Shown in pieces: positions 10,841 through 19,444 of a stretch of DNA of 62,078 nucleotides. Below the pieces are notes generated by a model, which had not been told where the DNA came from, did not search any database, and worked only from the letters and a program-made list of their open reading frames with translations. This DNA comes from Pseudomonadota bacterium (GTDB taxonomy: Bacteria > Pseudomonadota > Alphaproteobacteria > Caulobacterales > Caulobacteraceae): the NCBI GenBank assembly GCA_021816155.1, contig JAKAZA010000002.1, positions 1 through 62,078 of the forward strand. The letters are read 5' to 3'. The translations under genes and the position numbers were made by a program. Position 1 is the stretch's first letter; each line of letters begins with the position of its first letter.

Positions 10841-11797
10841 CTATTCCGCGTCGTCGGGCGCCTCGGGCTCGAGCACCGGGTTGGCCAGCGGCTCGCCGGC
10901 GAAGAAGCGGCGCAGGTTCTCGCGGGTGAGGTCGAGCATCTTCGGGATCGCGCCCGACGTGGCGCCGCCGGTGTGCGGCGAGAGCACCACGTTGGGGACG
11001 TCGGCCCAGCGTGCGGCGGGCGTCGGCTCGGCGGCGAAGACGTCGAGCGCGGCCATGCCCAGCCGCCCGTCCTTCAGCGAGGCGATCAGCGCGTCCTCGT
11101 CGACCACCTGGCCGCGTGCCACGTTGACGATGAGTCCGTGCGCGCCCACCGCCTCGATGACCGCCGCGTCGATCATCCCGCGGTTGCCTTCGTCGGCGCG
11201 CGCCGACACGATCAGGATGTCGCTGGCCCGGGCCAGCGACATCAGGCTCCCGGCGCGGGCCCAGGGCGCCTCCGGCTTCTCGTTCGGACCCCACCAGGCG
11301 ACATCCAGCCCGAACGCCTCCGCGCGCCGCGCCACCTCCACGCCGATCGCACCGAGGCCGACGATGCCGACGCGCCGGCCGCGCAGCGAGGGCGTGATGC
11401 GCTTCTCGGTCGGACGCCAACGGCCTTCGCGCACGATGGCGTCGCTCTCCACCAGCCCCCGCCAGGCCGCCAGCATGAGCCCCAGCGCGAGGTCAGCCAC
11501 GTCCTCGTGGTTGACGCCTGGCGAGTGGCTGACCTTCAGGCCGCGCTCGGCCGCCCAGACGAGATCGACGCCGTCGTATCCGGCGGTGAAGCAGGCGATC
11601 AGTCCGACGTGAGGCAGGCTCTCGATCAGCGCCTGGTCGATCGGGAACTCGCCGGCGACGACGACTGCGCCGATCGATCGGCTCGCCTCGAGCGGCGGTC
11701 TCTGCCAGAGCCGCCAGACGGTGAAGTCGGCCTCGAGCATGGCCGCGATCGGCGCGAGGTGCGGCTGGGCGACCAGTATCGCGGGCTTGTCGGACAT
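10841..11797 (-). CDS. D-isomer-specific 2-hydroxyacid dehydrogenase (glyoxylate/hydroxypyruvate reductase-like)
   Basis: 318 residues from MSDKP; the ORF-track extension to 13201 runs antisense through the next gene and is discarded. The NAD(P)-binding motif is VGIVGLGAIGVEVARR, followed by the signature NVARGQVVDEDAL carrying the catalytic Arg, then an Asp/Glu-rich loop and the catalytic His in SPHTGGAT. AAWRGLVESD precedes the cofactor domain as in hydroxypyruvate reductases. The substrate is likely a small 2-keto acid. It is convergent with the small membrane protein gene and divergent from the flavin oxidoreductase. Confidence 0.93.
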   Translation of the reverse strand: MSDKPAILVAQPHLAPIAAMLEADFTVWRLWQRPPLEASRSIGAVVVAGEFPIDQALIESLPHVGLIACFTAGYDGVDLVWAAERGLKVSHSPGVNHEDVADLALGLMLAAWRGLVESDAIVREGRWRPTEKRITPSLRGRRVGIVGLGAIGVEVARRAEAFGLDVAWWGPNEKPEAPWARAGSLMSLARASDILIVSARADEGNRGMIDAAVIEAVGAHGLIVNVARGQVVDEDALIASLKDGRLGMAALDVFAAEPTPAARWADVPNVVLSPHTGGATSGAIPKMLDLTRENLRRFFAGEPLANPVLEPEAPDDAE

Positions 11798-11983
11798 CGG
11801 GGCCTCGACGCCGACATAACGCCAGCGGCGCCGTGTTGACCAGCGTCCTGACGCCTCGCCGCCGGGCGGGTCCACGCCTCCCGCGGCGCGATCCAGCAAA
11901 TCCGGCTCGCGCCCGAGTTTTTCTTGATGGCGCGAGCCGACACGGCGGCTAAAGCAAGGGCGTCGTCCAGCCGGAGCAACTAC

Positions 11984-13080
<1,097 letters not shown>

Positions 13081-13084
<4 letters not shown>

Positions 13085-13995
13085 CTCCCGTCGCCCGCCT
13101 TCTCGCCCGCCGACCGCTCGCGCACGCCGAGCGCGTCGGCGAGCCGCATCTTCGCCGAGCCGCGCGGCAGCGGCTTGGGCTGGTCGGGGTGCGGCGCCCA
13201 TCCGGTGAGGGTCACGATCTCGAACGTCGCGACGATGCGCCCGTCCTCGCCGGCGAAGCGCTCGGCGTAGAGCTGGGCGGCCCTGGCGACCACGGCGCGG
13301 GCGAGCGGCCGGCCGGCGCCCTCGACGAGCGCACCGGTCTCGCCCATGGCGCGCAAATCCGCGATCAGTCTCAGCATGTGGTCGTAGCGGACCGTCACCC
13401 TGTCGACGTCCGCCACCGGCAGGGCGAAGCCGGCGCGCTGCAGCAGCCCCGCCGCGTCGAGGGCGTCGGCGAACGGCGAGACGCGCGGACCAGCGCCGCC
13501 GGTCAGCTCAAGCTCCGCTTCGGTCAGCGCCTGCCTCAGTTCGGTGAGTGTCGCGCCGCCGAGCATGGCGCCGAGGAAGAGGCCGTCGGGCCGCAACGCC
13601 TGGCGGATCTGGATCAGAGCGCCCACGAGGTCGTTGGTCCAGTGCAGCGCGAGCGACGAGACGACCAGATCGAGGCTGGCCGGCGCGAATGGCAACCGCT
13701 CCTCGTCGGCGACGAGGCGCGGCCCCCCCCGGCCGGCGAGCATGGCGGCGGAGGCATCGGTCTCGACCAGCAGCCCAACCCTGCCGGCCGCGTCGCTGGC
13801 CGCCAGCGCCCGCGTGAACGCCCTGTCGCGGGCCCCGAGATCGACGGCGAACGGGAAATCCCGGCGCACGGCCTCGAGCCGCGCCACGAGGTCGTCGGCG
13901 GCGCGGCGCTTGAGAAAGCCCTCGTAGCGGCCGGCGGCCCGGTCGAGCCGACGGCGGTGCAGGGCGCGGTCGAAAAGGCGCGGCGGTCCGCTCAT
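13081..13995 (-). CDS. NDUFAF5-like SAM-fold protein (methyltransferase domain)
   Basis: 304 residues, similar to the mitochondrial complex I assembly factor NDUFAF5 and its alphaproteobacterial relatives: FDRALHRRRLDRAA at the N-terminus, SLALHWTNDLVGAL, RPDGLFLGAMLGGATLTELR and a FEIVTLTGWAPHP tail. Motif I is degenerate (VDLGARDRAFTRAL instead of a GxGxG loop), which fits a family that may not be a classical methyltransferase. In many alphaproteobacteria this gene sits directly beside comF; here about 2.2 kb of extra DNA separates them. Confidence 0.85.
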
Positions 13996-14001
13996 CGCCC
14001 G

Positions 14002-14067
14002 CGACAGCTACCCCAACGGCGCGCGCCATGCCAATCTCCGCGTCATGGCCTGGAGCACGGACGAAGC
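14002..14067 (+). repeat. Diverged duplicate of the comF promoter/start region (copy A)
   Basis: These 66 bases align without gaps to 16204-16269 with 9 mismatches by my count (about 86 percent). They include the comF ATG context: ATGGCCTGGAGC here, ATGGTCTGGAGC at the true comF. Downstream of the match the frame cannot encode ComF, so this is a start-region remnant in its ancestral position next to the methyltransferase gene. Confidence 0.75.
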
Positions 14068-14116
14068 GGGCGCGGCGCTCGCCCCACCGGTCCGAAGCAG
14101 AGAGATTCCGGAGGCT

Positions 14117-14159
14117 CCAGGAGGTTCCGGGGACAGGGCGACCGACCCCACGGCCCTGG
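14117..14159. repeat. REP-like repeat, copy A
   Basis: Starts CCAGGAGG and ends CCCCACGGCCCTGG, with terminal inverted CCAGG/CCTGG. It matches 16129-16170 apart from one indel and scattered substitutions. Function unknown; no transposase is nearby. Confidence 0.6.
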
Positions 14160-14407
14160 TTCGGCCGGCGGCTGGGTTCTCGGCTTCGGCCCGGGTCGGC
14201 CTCGGGCGAGCTTGCGGCCGCGGATTCGTTCCAGGCCCGACCGCCGCGTCAGCGCCAGATATTGCTCTATACGCGCGTCATGATGGGGGACGTTGATCTC
14301 AATGTCCAATTCCGGATGAAATGACGCTGAGGGAGTAACATAGGTAATCGCAAGAAGGGACCGTCGGGGCCAACGCAAAACATGATCAGTTGTTGCGGAT
14401 CACCGCC
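14160..14407. other. Non-coding stretch of the inserted segment
   Basis: About 250 bases, visibly less GC-rich than the flanks, with no ORF of convincing composition on either strand. The ORFs in the track here are Arg/Pro/Gly shadows. I see no operator or structured RNA. Confidence 0.4.
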
Positions 14408-14716
14408 TCATGTCACCTTCGCCCTGGCGGCGAGGACAAAAACTTCAGCCCTGTCAGCTCGCCATTGCTGACCCGCGGAGCCTCGCTCGCGCAAGGTCGC
14501 TCGCCGCCGAGCCACCGAATGAAAGGCTCGGCGCATCTGGCAAAACAGCCAGAGCCTGGTGTCGGCGCTCTCTCGCGGGCGCTCTTCACCATCCAGGGCG
14601 GTCTTCATGGTGAACTCGAATAGTTCACGCGCCTCATCCTCGTCTAGGGATAGACAAGTCGCGTAGGTCCGCAGCGGCTCTTGCAGGCCAAGGATTTCGT
14701 CGCGCAGGTCAATCAT
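14408..14716 (-). CDS. Small sigma-70 region 2-like protein (ECF-type fragment)
   Basis: 102 residues from the ATG at 14716. Residues 8-72 resemble ECF sigma region 2: EPLRTYATCLSLDEDEARE, ELFEFTMKTAL, then DTRLWLFCQMRRAFHSVARR. Region 4 and its helix-turn-helix are absent, so it is either a truncated sigma factor, an anti-sigma mimic, or a relic. The C-terminal 30 residues look unrelated. It lies within the segment that interrupts the methyltransferase-comF neighbourhood. Moderate confidence that it is expressed. Confidence 0.5.
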   Translation of the reverse strand: MIDLRDEILGLQEPLRTYATCLSLDEDEARELFEFTMKTALDGEERPRESADTRLWLFCQMRRAFHSVARRRATLRERGSAGQQWRADRAEVFVLAARAKVT

Positions 14717-14859
14717 GAACGTGGGCGACCCCTTGAGCCCGGCTGCCTCCAGGCGGACATCTGGGCGAGACGGCGGCGACCGATCCGGCGGACGCCAGCT
14801 ACGCTCTGAAGCTTGCACCCACCTCCGCTCGAACCGGAAGGGCGCAGAAGGCAAGTCAA

Positions 14860-14887
14860 TGGGTGACGGGGGCGGGTTCGAACCGCC
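14860..14887 (-). other. tRNA T-arm-like element with CCA next to the cold-shock gene
   Basis: On the minus strand this reads GGCGG, TTCGAAC loop, CCGCC, a seven-base acceptor-like strand CCCGTCA, then C and CCA. It looks like the last 28 bases of a tRNA, but no matching 5' half exists upstream. It could be an integration-site relic, a tRNA fragment, or simply the hairpin terminator of the cold-shock gene, which ends 14 bases away. Confidence 0.35.
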
Positions 14888-14900
14888 CCGCGTCCAAGCC

Positions 14901-15110
14901 TCAAGCGCTTTGTAGTTGGCTGGCGGACATCTTGCCGCTGCGCTTGTCGCGCTCGAGCTCATAGCCGAGCTTCTGCCCCTCGTGGATCGAGCCGAGGCCC
15001 GACCTTTCCACCGCAGAGATGTGGACGAAGACATCGTTGCCGCCATCGTCGGGTTGGATGAAGCCGAAGCCCTTGGTGGCGTTGAACCACTTCACTGTGC
15101 CAGTCGTCAT
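14901..15110 (-). CDS. Cold-shock domain protein
   Basis: 69 residues from [20 protein letters not shown], the canonical start of the family; the ORF-track extension to 15254 is leader. RNP1 is KGFGFIQ and RNP2 is VFVHISAVE. It binds single-stranded RNA/DNA as a chaperone under cold or stationary-phase stress. A long upstream region (15111-15388) is free of genes, consistent with the structured leaders typical of csp mRNAs. It is located inside the less GC-rich inserted segment. Confidence 0.93.
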   Translation of the reverse strand: MTTGTVKWFNATKGFGFIQPDDGGNDVFVHISAVERSGLGSIHEGQKLGYELERDKRSGKMSASQLQSA

Positions 15111-15388
15111 GTAGATTGCCTTGGGTATACGTTTTCCGGCGCCCCGGCTGAGGCGCAGATCAAATTGTCGAAGAGGAAGGAGTAGCTCGGGGCTCGATCC
15201 GTAGAGCAAGCGTGGAGAGCGACCGAACCAAAACGATATTCGATGGGGAACCATATCGGCTATTTTGGACGCGCGCCAGCTAAATCCTCATTTTCGGCCG
15301 CGGGCCGACAACGACTAAGCCGCAGTTTGAGAGACGCCTCTTTTTACAAACGTGGCGCTCGTCAGGGCGCGCGCCTATGTTCTAGGGT
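15111..15388. other. Divergent leader/promoter region of the cold-shock gene
   Basis: About 280 bases of lower GC DNA between the cold-shock gene and the divergent small gene. It includes A/T-rich tracts such as CCAAAACGATATTCGATGG. Probably holds the csp promoter and long 5' leader; I cannot place either precisely. Confidence 0.4.
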
Positions 15389-15598
15389 ATGGAGACTCAA
15401 GCCGAGATTGTCACCCGCTGGCGCTATTTGCGCGCCTTGCTGATCGAGCAACTCGCGAAATTCGAGAGCGGCGACCTCAAGATCCACGCGGGCGCGGAAG
15501 ATGTGAGTGACGGCGCGATCGAGCGTCTCAAGCGTGAAATCGAGGACTTCGACGGACTCATCGGCGTGAGCGAGAGGCGCGACGCCCAAAGGACCTAG
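15389..15598 (+). CDS. Small acidic protein of 69 residues, unknown function
   Basis: METQAEIVTRWRYLRALLIE at the start, then a charged, mostly helical sequence (FESGDLKIHAGAEDVSDGA, IERLKREIEDFD). The amino-acid composition is balanced and unlike the Arg/Pro/Ala shadows of this genome, which supports a real gene. No domain is recognised. It is divergent from the cold-shock gene. Function unknown. Confidence 0.6.
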   Translation: METQAEIVTRWRYLRALLIEQLAKFESGDLKIHAGAEDVSDGAIERLKREIEDFDGLIGVSERRDAQRT

Positions 15599-15610
15599 CG
15601 GCGCGCCCGG

Positions 15611-15808
15611 TTATGGGAGGGTGGCCACGACAACGCCTTCCGCGGCAAGCGGCGCCGGATCAGCGGCGTCACCGTGCTCTTTGGGACGGCATGGGTCGAG
15701 ATCGACCGCATAGGTGACCGGTCGCTCGCCGTACACTCCCCAAAGCACGGCTCCTTCGCCGTGCAAAGAGCGGACCAGCCGCAGATGACCGCCGCGCCTA
15801 TTGGGCAT
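15611..15808 (-). CDS. Possible small protein of 65 residues
   Basis: From the ATG at 15808 the frame reads PNRRGGHLRLVRSLHGEG then AVLWGVYGERPVTYAVDLDP, a plausible beta-rich sequence with non-shadow composition. No ribosome site stands out and the frame extends upstream without a better start, so it may be a decayed gene. It faces the preceding small gene. Low confidence. Confidence 0.3.
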   Translation of the reverse strand: MPNRRGGHLRLVRSLHGEGAVLWGVYGERPVTYAVDLDPCRPKEHGDAADPAPLAAEGVVVATLP

Positions 15809-16128
15809 CGCATAGTGACTTTGGGGACAATTCGGGACGCACGGCGCGCGGCAGTCCGAATGTAGCCGGCGAACTGGACTAGCACGGTTGCGACGACGAG
15901 TGTGCCCGCTGATTGAAATGTCAGCTCGCCCTCGGTCCATCGCACCGGCCAGATTTCGGCGCGTCAATCAGAACTCGACCTGTTCGGACATCGACGCGTC
16001 CGATCGATGCCGGAGCGCGGGCGCGTGATGAATTCACGAAGCCGCCACCCCCGGCGCCAAGGCATGGAAGCTTGACCGGAAAGTCGAATGTAGCGGCCGG
16101 CCCCAGGAACGGACGGTCGTAGGCGGTT
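15809..16128. other. Gene-free end of the inserted segment
   Basis: About 320 bases with only shadow ORFs. GC content is lower in places. Just before the second repeat copy there is a CCGGCCCCAGGAACGGACGG stretch resembling the repeat's end, possibly a degenerate third copy. Confidence 0.35.
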
Positions 16129-16170
16129 CCAGGAGCTCCGGTGACAGGATACCTAACCCCACGGCCCTGG
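16129..16170. repeat. REP-like repeat, copy B
   Basis: Reads CCAGGAGCTCCGGTGACAGG through CCCCACGGCCCTGG, with inverted CCAGG/CCTGG ends. It is the partner of 14117-14159. The GGTGACAGGATACCTAA core resembles repeats I associate with REP-associated transposases, but this is from memory and no such gene is present. Confidence 0.6.
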
Positions 16171-16203
16171 CTGCTCACGCCGGAGGCTGCGCCGTTGTCC
16201 CCC

Positions 16204-16269
16204 CGACGCCTACCCCAACGGCGCGCACCGTGCCAATCTCCGCGCCATGGTCTGGAGCCCGGACGAGAC
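16204..16269 (+). repeat. comF promoter/start region (copy B, functional)
   Basis: Partner of 14002-14067 (57 of 66 bases identical by my count). This copy leads into the intact comF reading frame. The order of the two repeat pairs is reversed relative to copy A, where the start-region repeat precedes the REP-like repeat. Confidence 0.75.
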
Positions 16270-17029
16270 CCTCGTCGCGATCGCCGATGCGGCTCTGCGC
16301 GGCCGGCGCCTCGCCCGGGCCGCGCTCGACGTGATCATGCCGCCGCTCGCCCTGGACGGGGGGCGACCGGGCGATCCGGTCCAGTCGCGGGGCCTGTCGG
16401 CGGACGCCTGGCGCAAGGTCACTTTCATCGAGGCGCCAGTCTGCGACGGCTGCGGCGCGCCGCAGGCGTACGACACCGGGGCGCCCTGCCCCGCCTGCCA
16501 GGCGCATCGGCGCGCCTTCGACCGCGCCCGCGCCGCCGTGCTCTACGACGACGCCTCGCGCGACCTGATCCTGAAGCTGAAGCGCGCCGACCGCACCGAC
16601 CTCGCCGGCCTTTTTGCGCTGTGGCTGGCGCGCGCCGCCAGCGACCTCATCGCCGAGGCCGACGCCGTGGTTCCGGCGCCGCTGCACCCGATCCGTCTTC
16701 TGACCCGCCGCTTCAACCAGGCGGCGGAGATCGCCCGCCCGCTCGCCCGCCGCGCCGGCGTCTCCTACCTGCCGGACGTGATCGTGCGGCGGCGGCACAC
16801 GCCGACGCAGGGCGGCAAGTCTGGTTCCGGCCGCCGGCGCAACGTCGCCGCGGCGTTCGCCGTGCCCCGCCGCGCCTGGCCGAAGGTGCGCGGCAAGACC
16901 ATCCTGCTCGTCGACGACGTGCTGACCACCGGGGCGACCGCCGAGGCCTGCGCGCGCGTGCTGAAGGCGGCCGGCGCGGCGCGCGTCGATGTCGCGTCGG
17001 TGGCCCGTGTGCAAGAGCACGAGGCTTGA
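16247..17029 (+). CDS. comF: ComF family protein (phosphoribosyltransferase-like)
   Basis: 260 residues. A zinc-ribbon pair CDGCGAPQ and CPACQAHR (about residues 66-86) precedes the phosphoribosyltransferase fold with the PRPP loop ILLVDDVLTTGATAEAC near residue 225. GSGRRRNVAAAF and VPAPLHPIRLLTRRFNQA are hallmark ComF segments. In naturally competent bacteria ComF acts in DNA uptake; in alphaproteobacteria its role is undefined. It leads the operon with glutaredoxin, nitrilase and DUF1178 genes. Its start region is duplicated upstream. Confidence 0.93.
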   Translation: MVWSPDETLVAIADAALRGRRLARAALDVIMPPLALDGGRPGDPVQSRGLSADAWRKVTFIEAPVCDGCGAPQAYDTGAPCPACQAHRRAFDRARAAVLYDDASRDLILKLKRADRTDLAGLFALWLARAASDLIAEADAVVPAPLHPIRLLTRRFNQAAEIARPLARRAGVSYLPDVIVRRRHTPTQGGKSGSGRRRNVAAAFAVPRRAWPKVRGKTILLVDDVLTTGATAEACARVLKAAGAARVDVASVARVQEHEA

Positions 17030-17063
17030 CCTATATGACGCGGAAGTTCGAGGACTGGACGAA

Positions 17064-17324
17064 ATGGCCGACGTCGTCATCTACACCCGCCCATTCTGCG
17101 GCTTCTGCGCCCGCGCCGTCGCGTTGCTGGACCAGAAAGGCGTCGCCTACACCGAGATCGAAGCCGGCATGGACCCCGACAAGCGCCGCGAAATGATGGA
17201 GCGCTCGGGCCGCTCGACGTTCCCGCAGATCTTCATCGGCGGCAGGCACATCGGAGGGTGCGACGACATGATGGCGCTGGAGCGCACCGGCGAGCTCGAT
17301 CCTCTGCTGGCGGCGGCCGCCTGA
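17064..17324 (+). CDS. grxC: Glutaredoxin 3
   Basis: 86 residues from MADVVIYTRPFCGFCARA. The active site is Cys12-Gly-Phe-Cys15, a variant of the usual CPYC. The TFPQIFIGGRHIGGCDDM segment holds the cis-proline and glutathione-binding GG. It reduces protein and mixed disulfides with glutathione in the cytoplasm. It starts 35 bases after comF and ends three bases before the nitrilase gene, so it is part of the same transcript. Confidence 0.94.
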   Translation: MADVVIYTRPFCGFCARAVALLDQKGVAYTEIEAGMDPDKRREMMERSGRSTFPQIFIGGRHIGGCDDMMALERTGELDPLLAAAA

Positions 17325-17327
17325 CCC

Positions 17328-18182
17328 ATGCTGCGCGTTGGCCTGATCCAGATGCGCACGCCGGCGGAGCAGTCCGCCGCTCTGGCGCAAGCCGAGCCGC
17401 TGGTGCGCGAGGCCGCGGCGCACGGCGCACGGCTGATCGCGACGCCCGAGGGGACCAATATCCTGCAGCGCGACAAGCCGAGGCTCTTCGCCGCGATGAC
17501 GCCGGCGGAACGTGACCCGTGCGTCGCCGGTCTGAGCGCGCTGGCGGCGGAACTGGGCGTGTGGATCCTAATCGGCTCGGCGCTGGTGCGACGCGACGAC
17601 GGCCAGTGCGCCAATCGCGCGATCCTCGTGCGCCCTGACGGCCGGGTCGCGGCCACCTACGACAAGCTGCACATGTTCGACGTCGACCTGCCCACAGGCG
17701 AGCACATCCGCGAGTCGGCGAGCTATACGCCGGGCGACCGCGCGGTGGTCGCCGAGGCTGCCGGCGCCACGCTTGGCCTATCGATCTGCTACGACCTGCG
17801 CTTTCCGAAGCTCTACAACGCGCTCGCCCACGCGGGCGCCGAGGTGCTGGCCATTCCCGCGGCGTTCACGCGCCCGACCGGCGCAGCGCACTGGGAGGTG
17901 CTGATGCGGGCCCGCGCCATCGAGACGGGCTCGTTCGTGATCGCGCCGGCGCAAGGCGGGACGCACGAGGACGGCCGCGCCACCTGGGGCCGTTCGATCG
18001 TCGTCGCGCCCTGGGGCGAGGTCGTCGCGCTGGCCGATCACGACGAGCCCTGCGCCCTCGTCGCTGACCTCGACCTCGCCCAAGTACCCAAGGCGCGCGA
18101 CGCCATCCCGGCGCTCGCCAACGAGCGTGCGTTCAGCGGCCCCGCCGGGGCGCGCCAAGCGAGCCTGAGCGCCGCCGAATGA
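17328..18182 (+). CDS. Carbon-nitrogen hydrolase, Nit1-like (deaminated glutathione amidase type)
   Basis: 284 residues with the catalytic triad Glu41 (ATPEGTN), Lys113 (YDKLHMFDVDLP) and Cys154 (LSICYDLRFPKLYN). The DLRFP and GAAHWEVLMRARAIE segments are typical of Nit1-type omega-amidases that repair deaminated glutathione. This fits its position directly behind glutaredoxin. The stop overlaps the start of the DUF1178 gene (ATGA), indicating translational coupling. Exact substrate is inferred from family. Confidence 0.92.
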   Translation: MLRVGLIQMRTPAEQSAALAQAEPLVREAAAHGARLIATPEGTNILQRDKPRLFAAMTPAERDPCVAGLSALAAELGVWILIGSALVRRDDGQCANRAILVRPDGRVAATYDKLHMFDVDLPTGEHIRESASYTPGDRAVVAEAAGATLGLSICYDLRFPKLYNALAHAGAEVLAIPAAFTRPTGAAHWEVLMRARAIETGSFVIAPAQGGTHEDGRATWGRSIVVAPWGEVVALADHDEPCALVADLDLAQVPKARDAIPALANERAFSGPAGARQASLSAAE

Positions 18183-18616
18183 TCAAGTACGCACTGGCGT
18201 GTGACCAGGACCACGAGTTCGAGGGCTGGTTCGCCGCATCGTCGGACTACGACGACCAGGCCGCCCGCGGTCTCGTCGCGTGCCCCGCGTGCGGCTCGCG
18301 CGACGTGAGGAAGCAGATCATGGCGCCCGCGGTCGCAGGCACGAAGAAGCGCGCGACGGACCAGGATCCATCCGGCGGCGTCAAGCGCGCGATGATGATG
18401 GAGGCGATGGCCCGCCTTCGCGCTCACGTCGAGGAGACGTTCGACTACGTTGGCGACGCCTTCGCCCGCGAGGCCCGCGCCATCCACGAAGGCAAGTCCG
18501 AGGACCGCGGCATCTACGGCGAGGCCACGCCCGCCGAAGTGAAGGGGCTGATGGAGGATGGCGTGCCGGTCGCGGCGCTGCCGCCCACGCCAGCCAAGAA
18601 GAGCGACGTCAACTGA
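18179..18616 (+). CDS. DUF1178 family protein
   Basis: 145 residues. The N-terminus MIKYALACDQDHEFEGWF with a CPACGSRDVRKQIMAP pair resembles a small zinc ribbon. A helical region (MMMEAMARLRAHVEET, DYVGDAF) and the conserved EDRGIYGEAT segment follow, all diagnostic of DUF1178. Function unknown. It is a regular last member of the comF-grxC-nitrilase operon in alphaproteobacteria. Confidence 0.92.
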   Translation: MIKYALACDQDHEFEGWFAASSDYDDQAARGLVACPACGSRDVRKQIMAPAVAGTKKRATDQDPSGGVKRAMMMEAMARLRAHVEETFDYVGDAFAREARAIHEGKSEDRGIYGEATPAEVKGLMEDGVPVAALPPTPAKKSDVN

Positions 18617-18702
18617 CGTCGCTTGACCGGGCGTCGAGCCCTGCAACAAGATCGATGGGCGAGACGGCGCGGAGCGCCGGCCGGAACGGCTCGGGGGACG
18701 GC

Positions 18703-19440
18703 ATGCGAAGCGAGCTTCTCGCGCTGCTGGCGCTCGGGGCCGCCACGTTCGCGCCGGGCGCCGCCGCCGACCCCGCGCTCGAGACGTACCATCTGGCGGG
18801 CGCGATCGGGCCCTACCCGATCCGCGTGTCCCTGACCATCAAAGACGACAAGGCCTTCGACGTCGGTCATTATTTCTACGCCAGCCGGCTGCAGGACATC
18901 CCGCTTACCGGCGCCATCGACGGGCGGTCGGTGACGCTGCAGGCGCCCGGCGGCGAGACATTCCGCCTGACGCTGCAGGGCAATGGCGGTCCGGGAGGCG
19001 AAGGCGCATCGTTCGCAACCTCGGTCGGGCTCGACGGGACGTGGACGAAGGGCGCCGAACAGCTGCCGGTGAAGCTGAGCGGCGACTTCGTTACTGACGG
19101 GCCGCCGAGCCGCCACATGTACGCGGACGTTACGAACGCGAGCGACGCCGCGTTCGAGGCCTTGGTCCGACGGTTCCTCAAAGCGGTGATCGCCGGCGAC
19201 AAGCCGGCTGCAGCGGCGGCCGTGTCCTACCCGCTTCGCGTCAACGGCGCCCGGACGCGCATGATCCGCACGCCCGCGGCGCTGATCGCTCGCTGGAACG
19301 CCGTCTTCACCCCAGCGCTCATGGCGCAGCTCAAGACGGCCGCGCCGCACGAGATGTTCGTGCACAACGGCCAGGCCATGGTGTCGGGCGGCGCGGTCTG
19401 GTTCGCCGCCCGCGGCGCAAGCGCGATCAACGAGCCCTGA
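18703..19440 (+). CDS. Secreted protein of unknown function
   Basis: 245 residues from the ATG at 18703, preceded by GGGGGA; a longer start at 18655 would bury the signal peptide. Residues 1-22 (RSELLALLALGAATFAPGAA) form a signal peptide with cleavage near AAA-DP. The mature part is beta-rich (YPIRVSLTIKDDKAFDVGHYFYASR, IPLTGAIDGRSVTLQ). It ends with a domain carrying VRRFLKAVIAGDKPAAAA and a MFVHNGQAMVSGGAVWF strand. No named family. Periplasmic location is inferred. Confidence 0.7.
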   Translation: MRSELLALLALGAATFAPGAAADPALETYHLAGAIGPYPIRVSLTIKDDKAFDVGHYFYASRLQDIPLTGAIDGRSVTLQAPGGETFRLTLQGNGGPGGEGASFATSVGLDGTWTKGAEQLPVKLSGDFVTDGPPSRHMYADVTNASDAAFEALVRRFLKAVIAGDKPAAAAAVSYPLRVNGARTRMIRTPAALIARWNAVFTPALMAQLKTAAPHEMFVHNGQAMVSGGAVWFAARGASAINEP

Positions 19441-19444
19441 ATCG

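Noticed and set aside
14860-14887. Complete tRNA gene
   Set aside because: No 5' acceptor strand, D-arm or anticodon arm can be found at the required distance.
15921-16178. 85-residue minus-strand ORF at the second repeat
   Set aside because: It is created by the REP-like repeat (VRYPVTGAPG segment) and has no ribosome site or domain.
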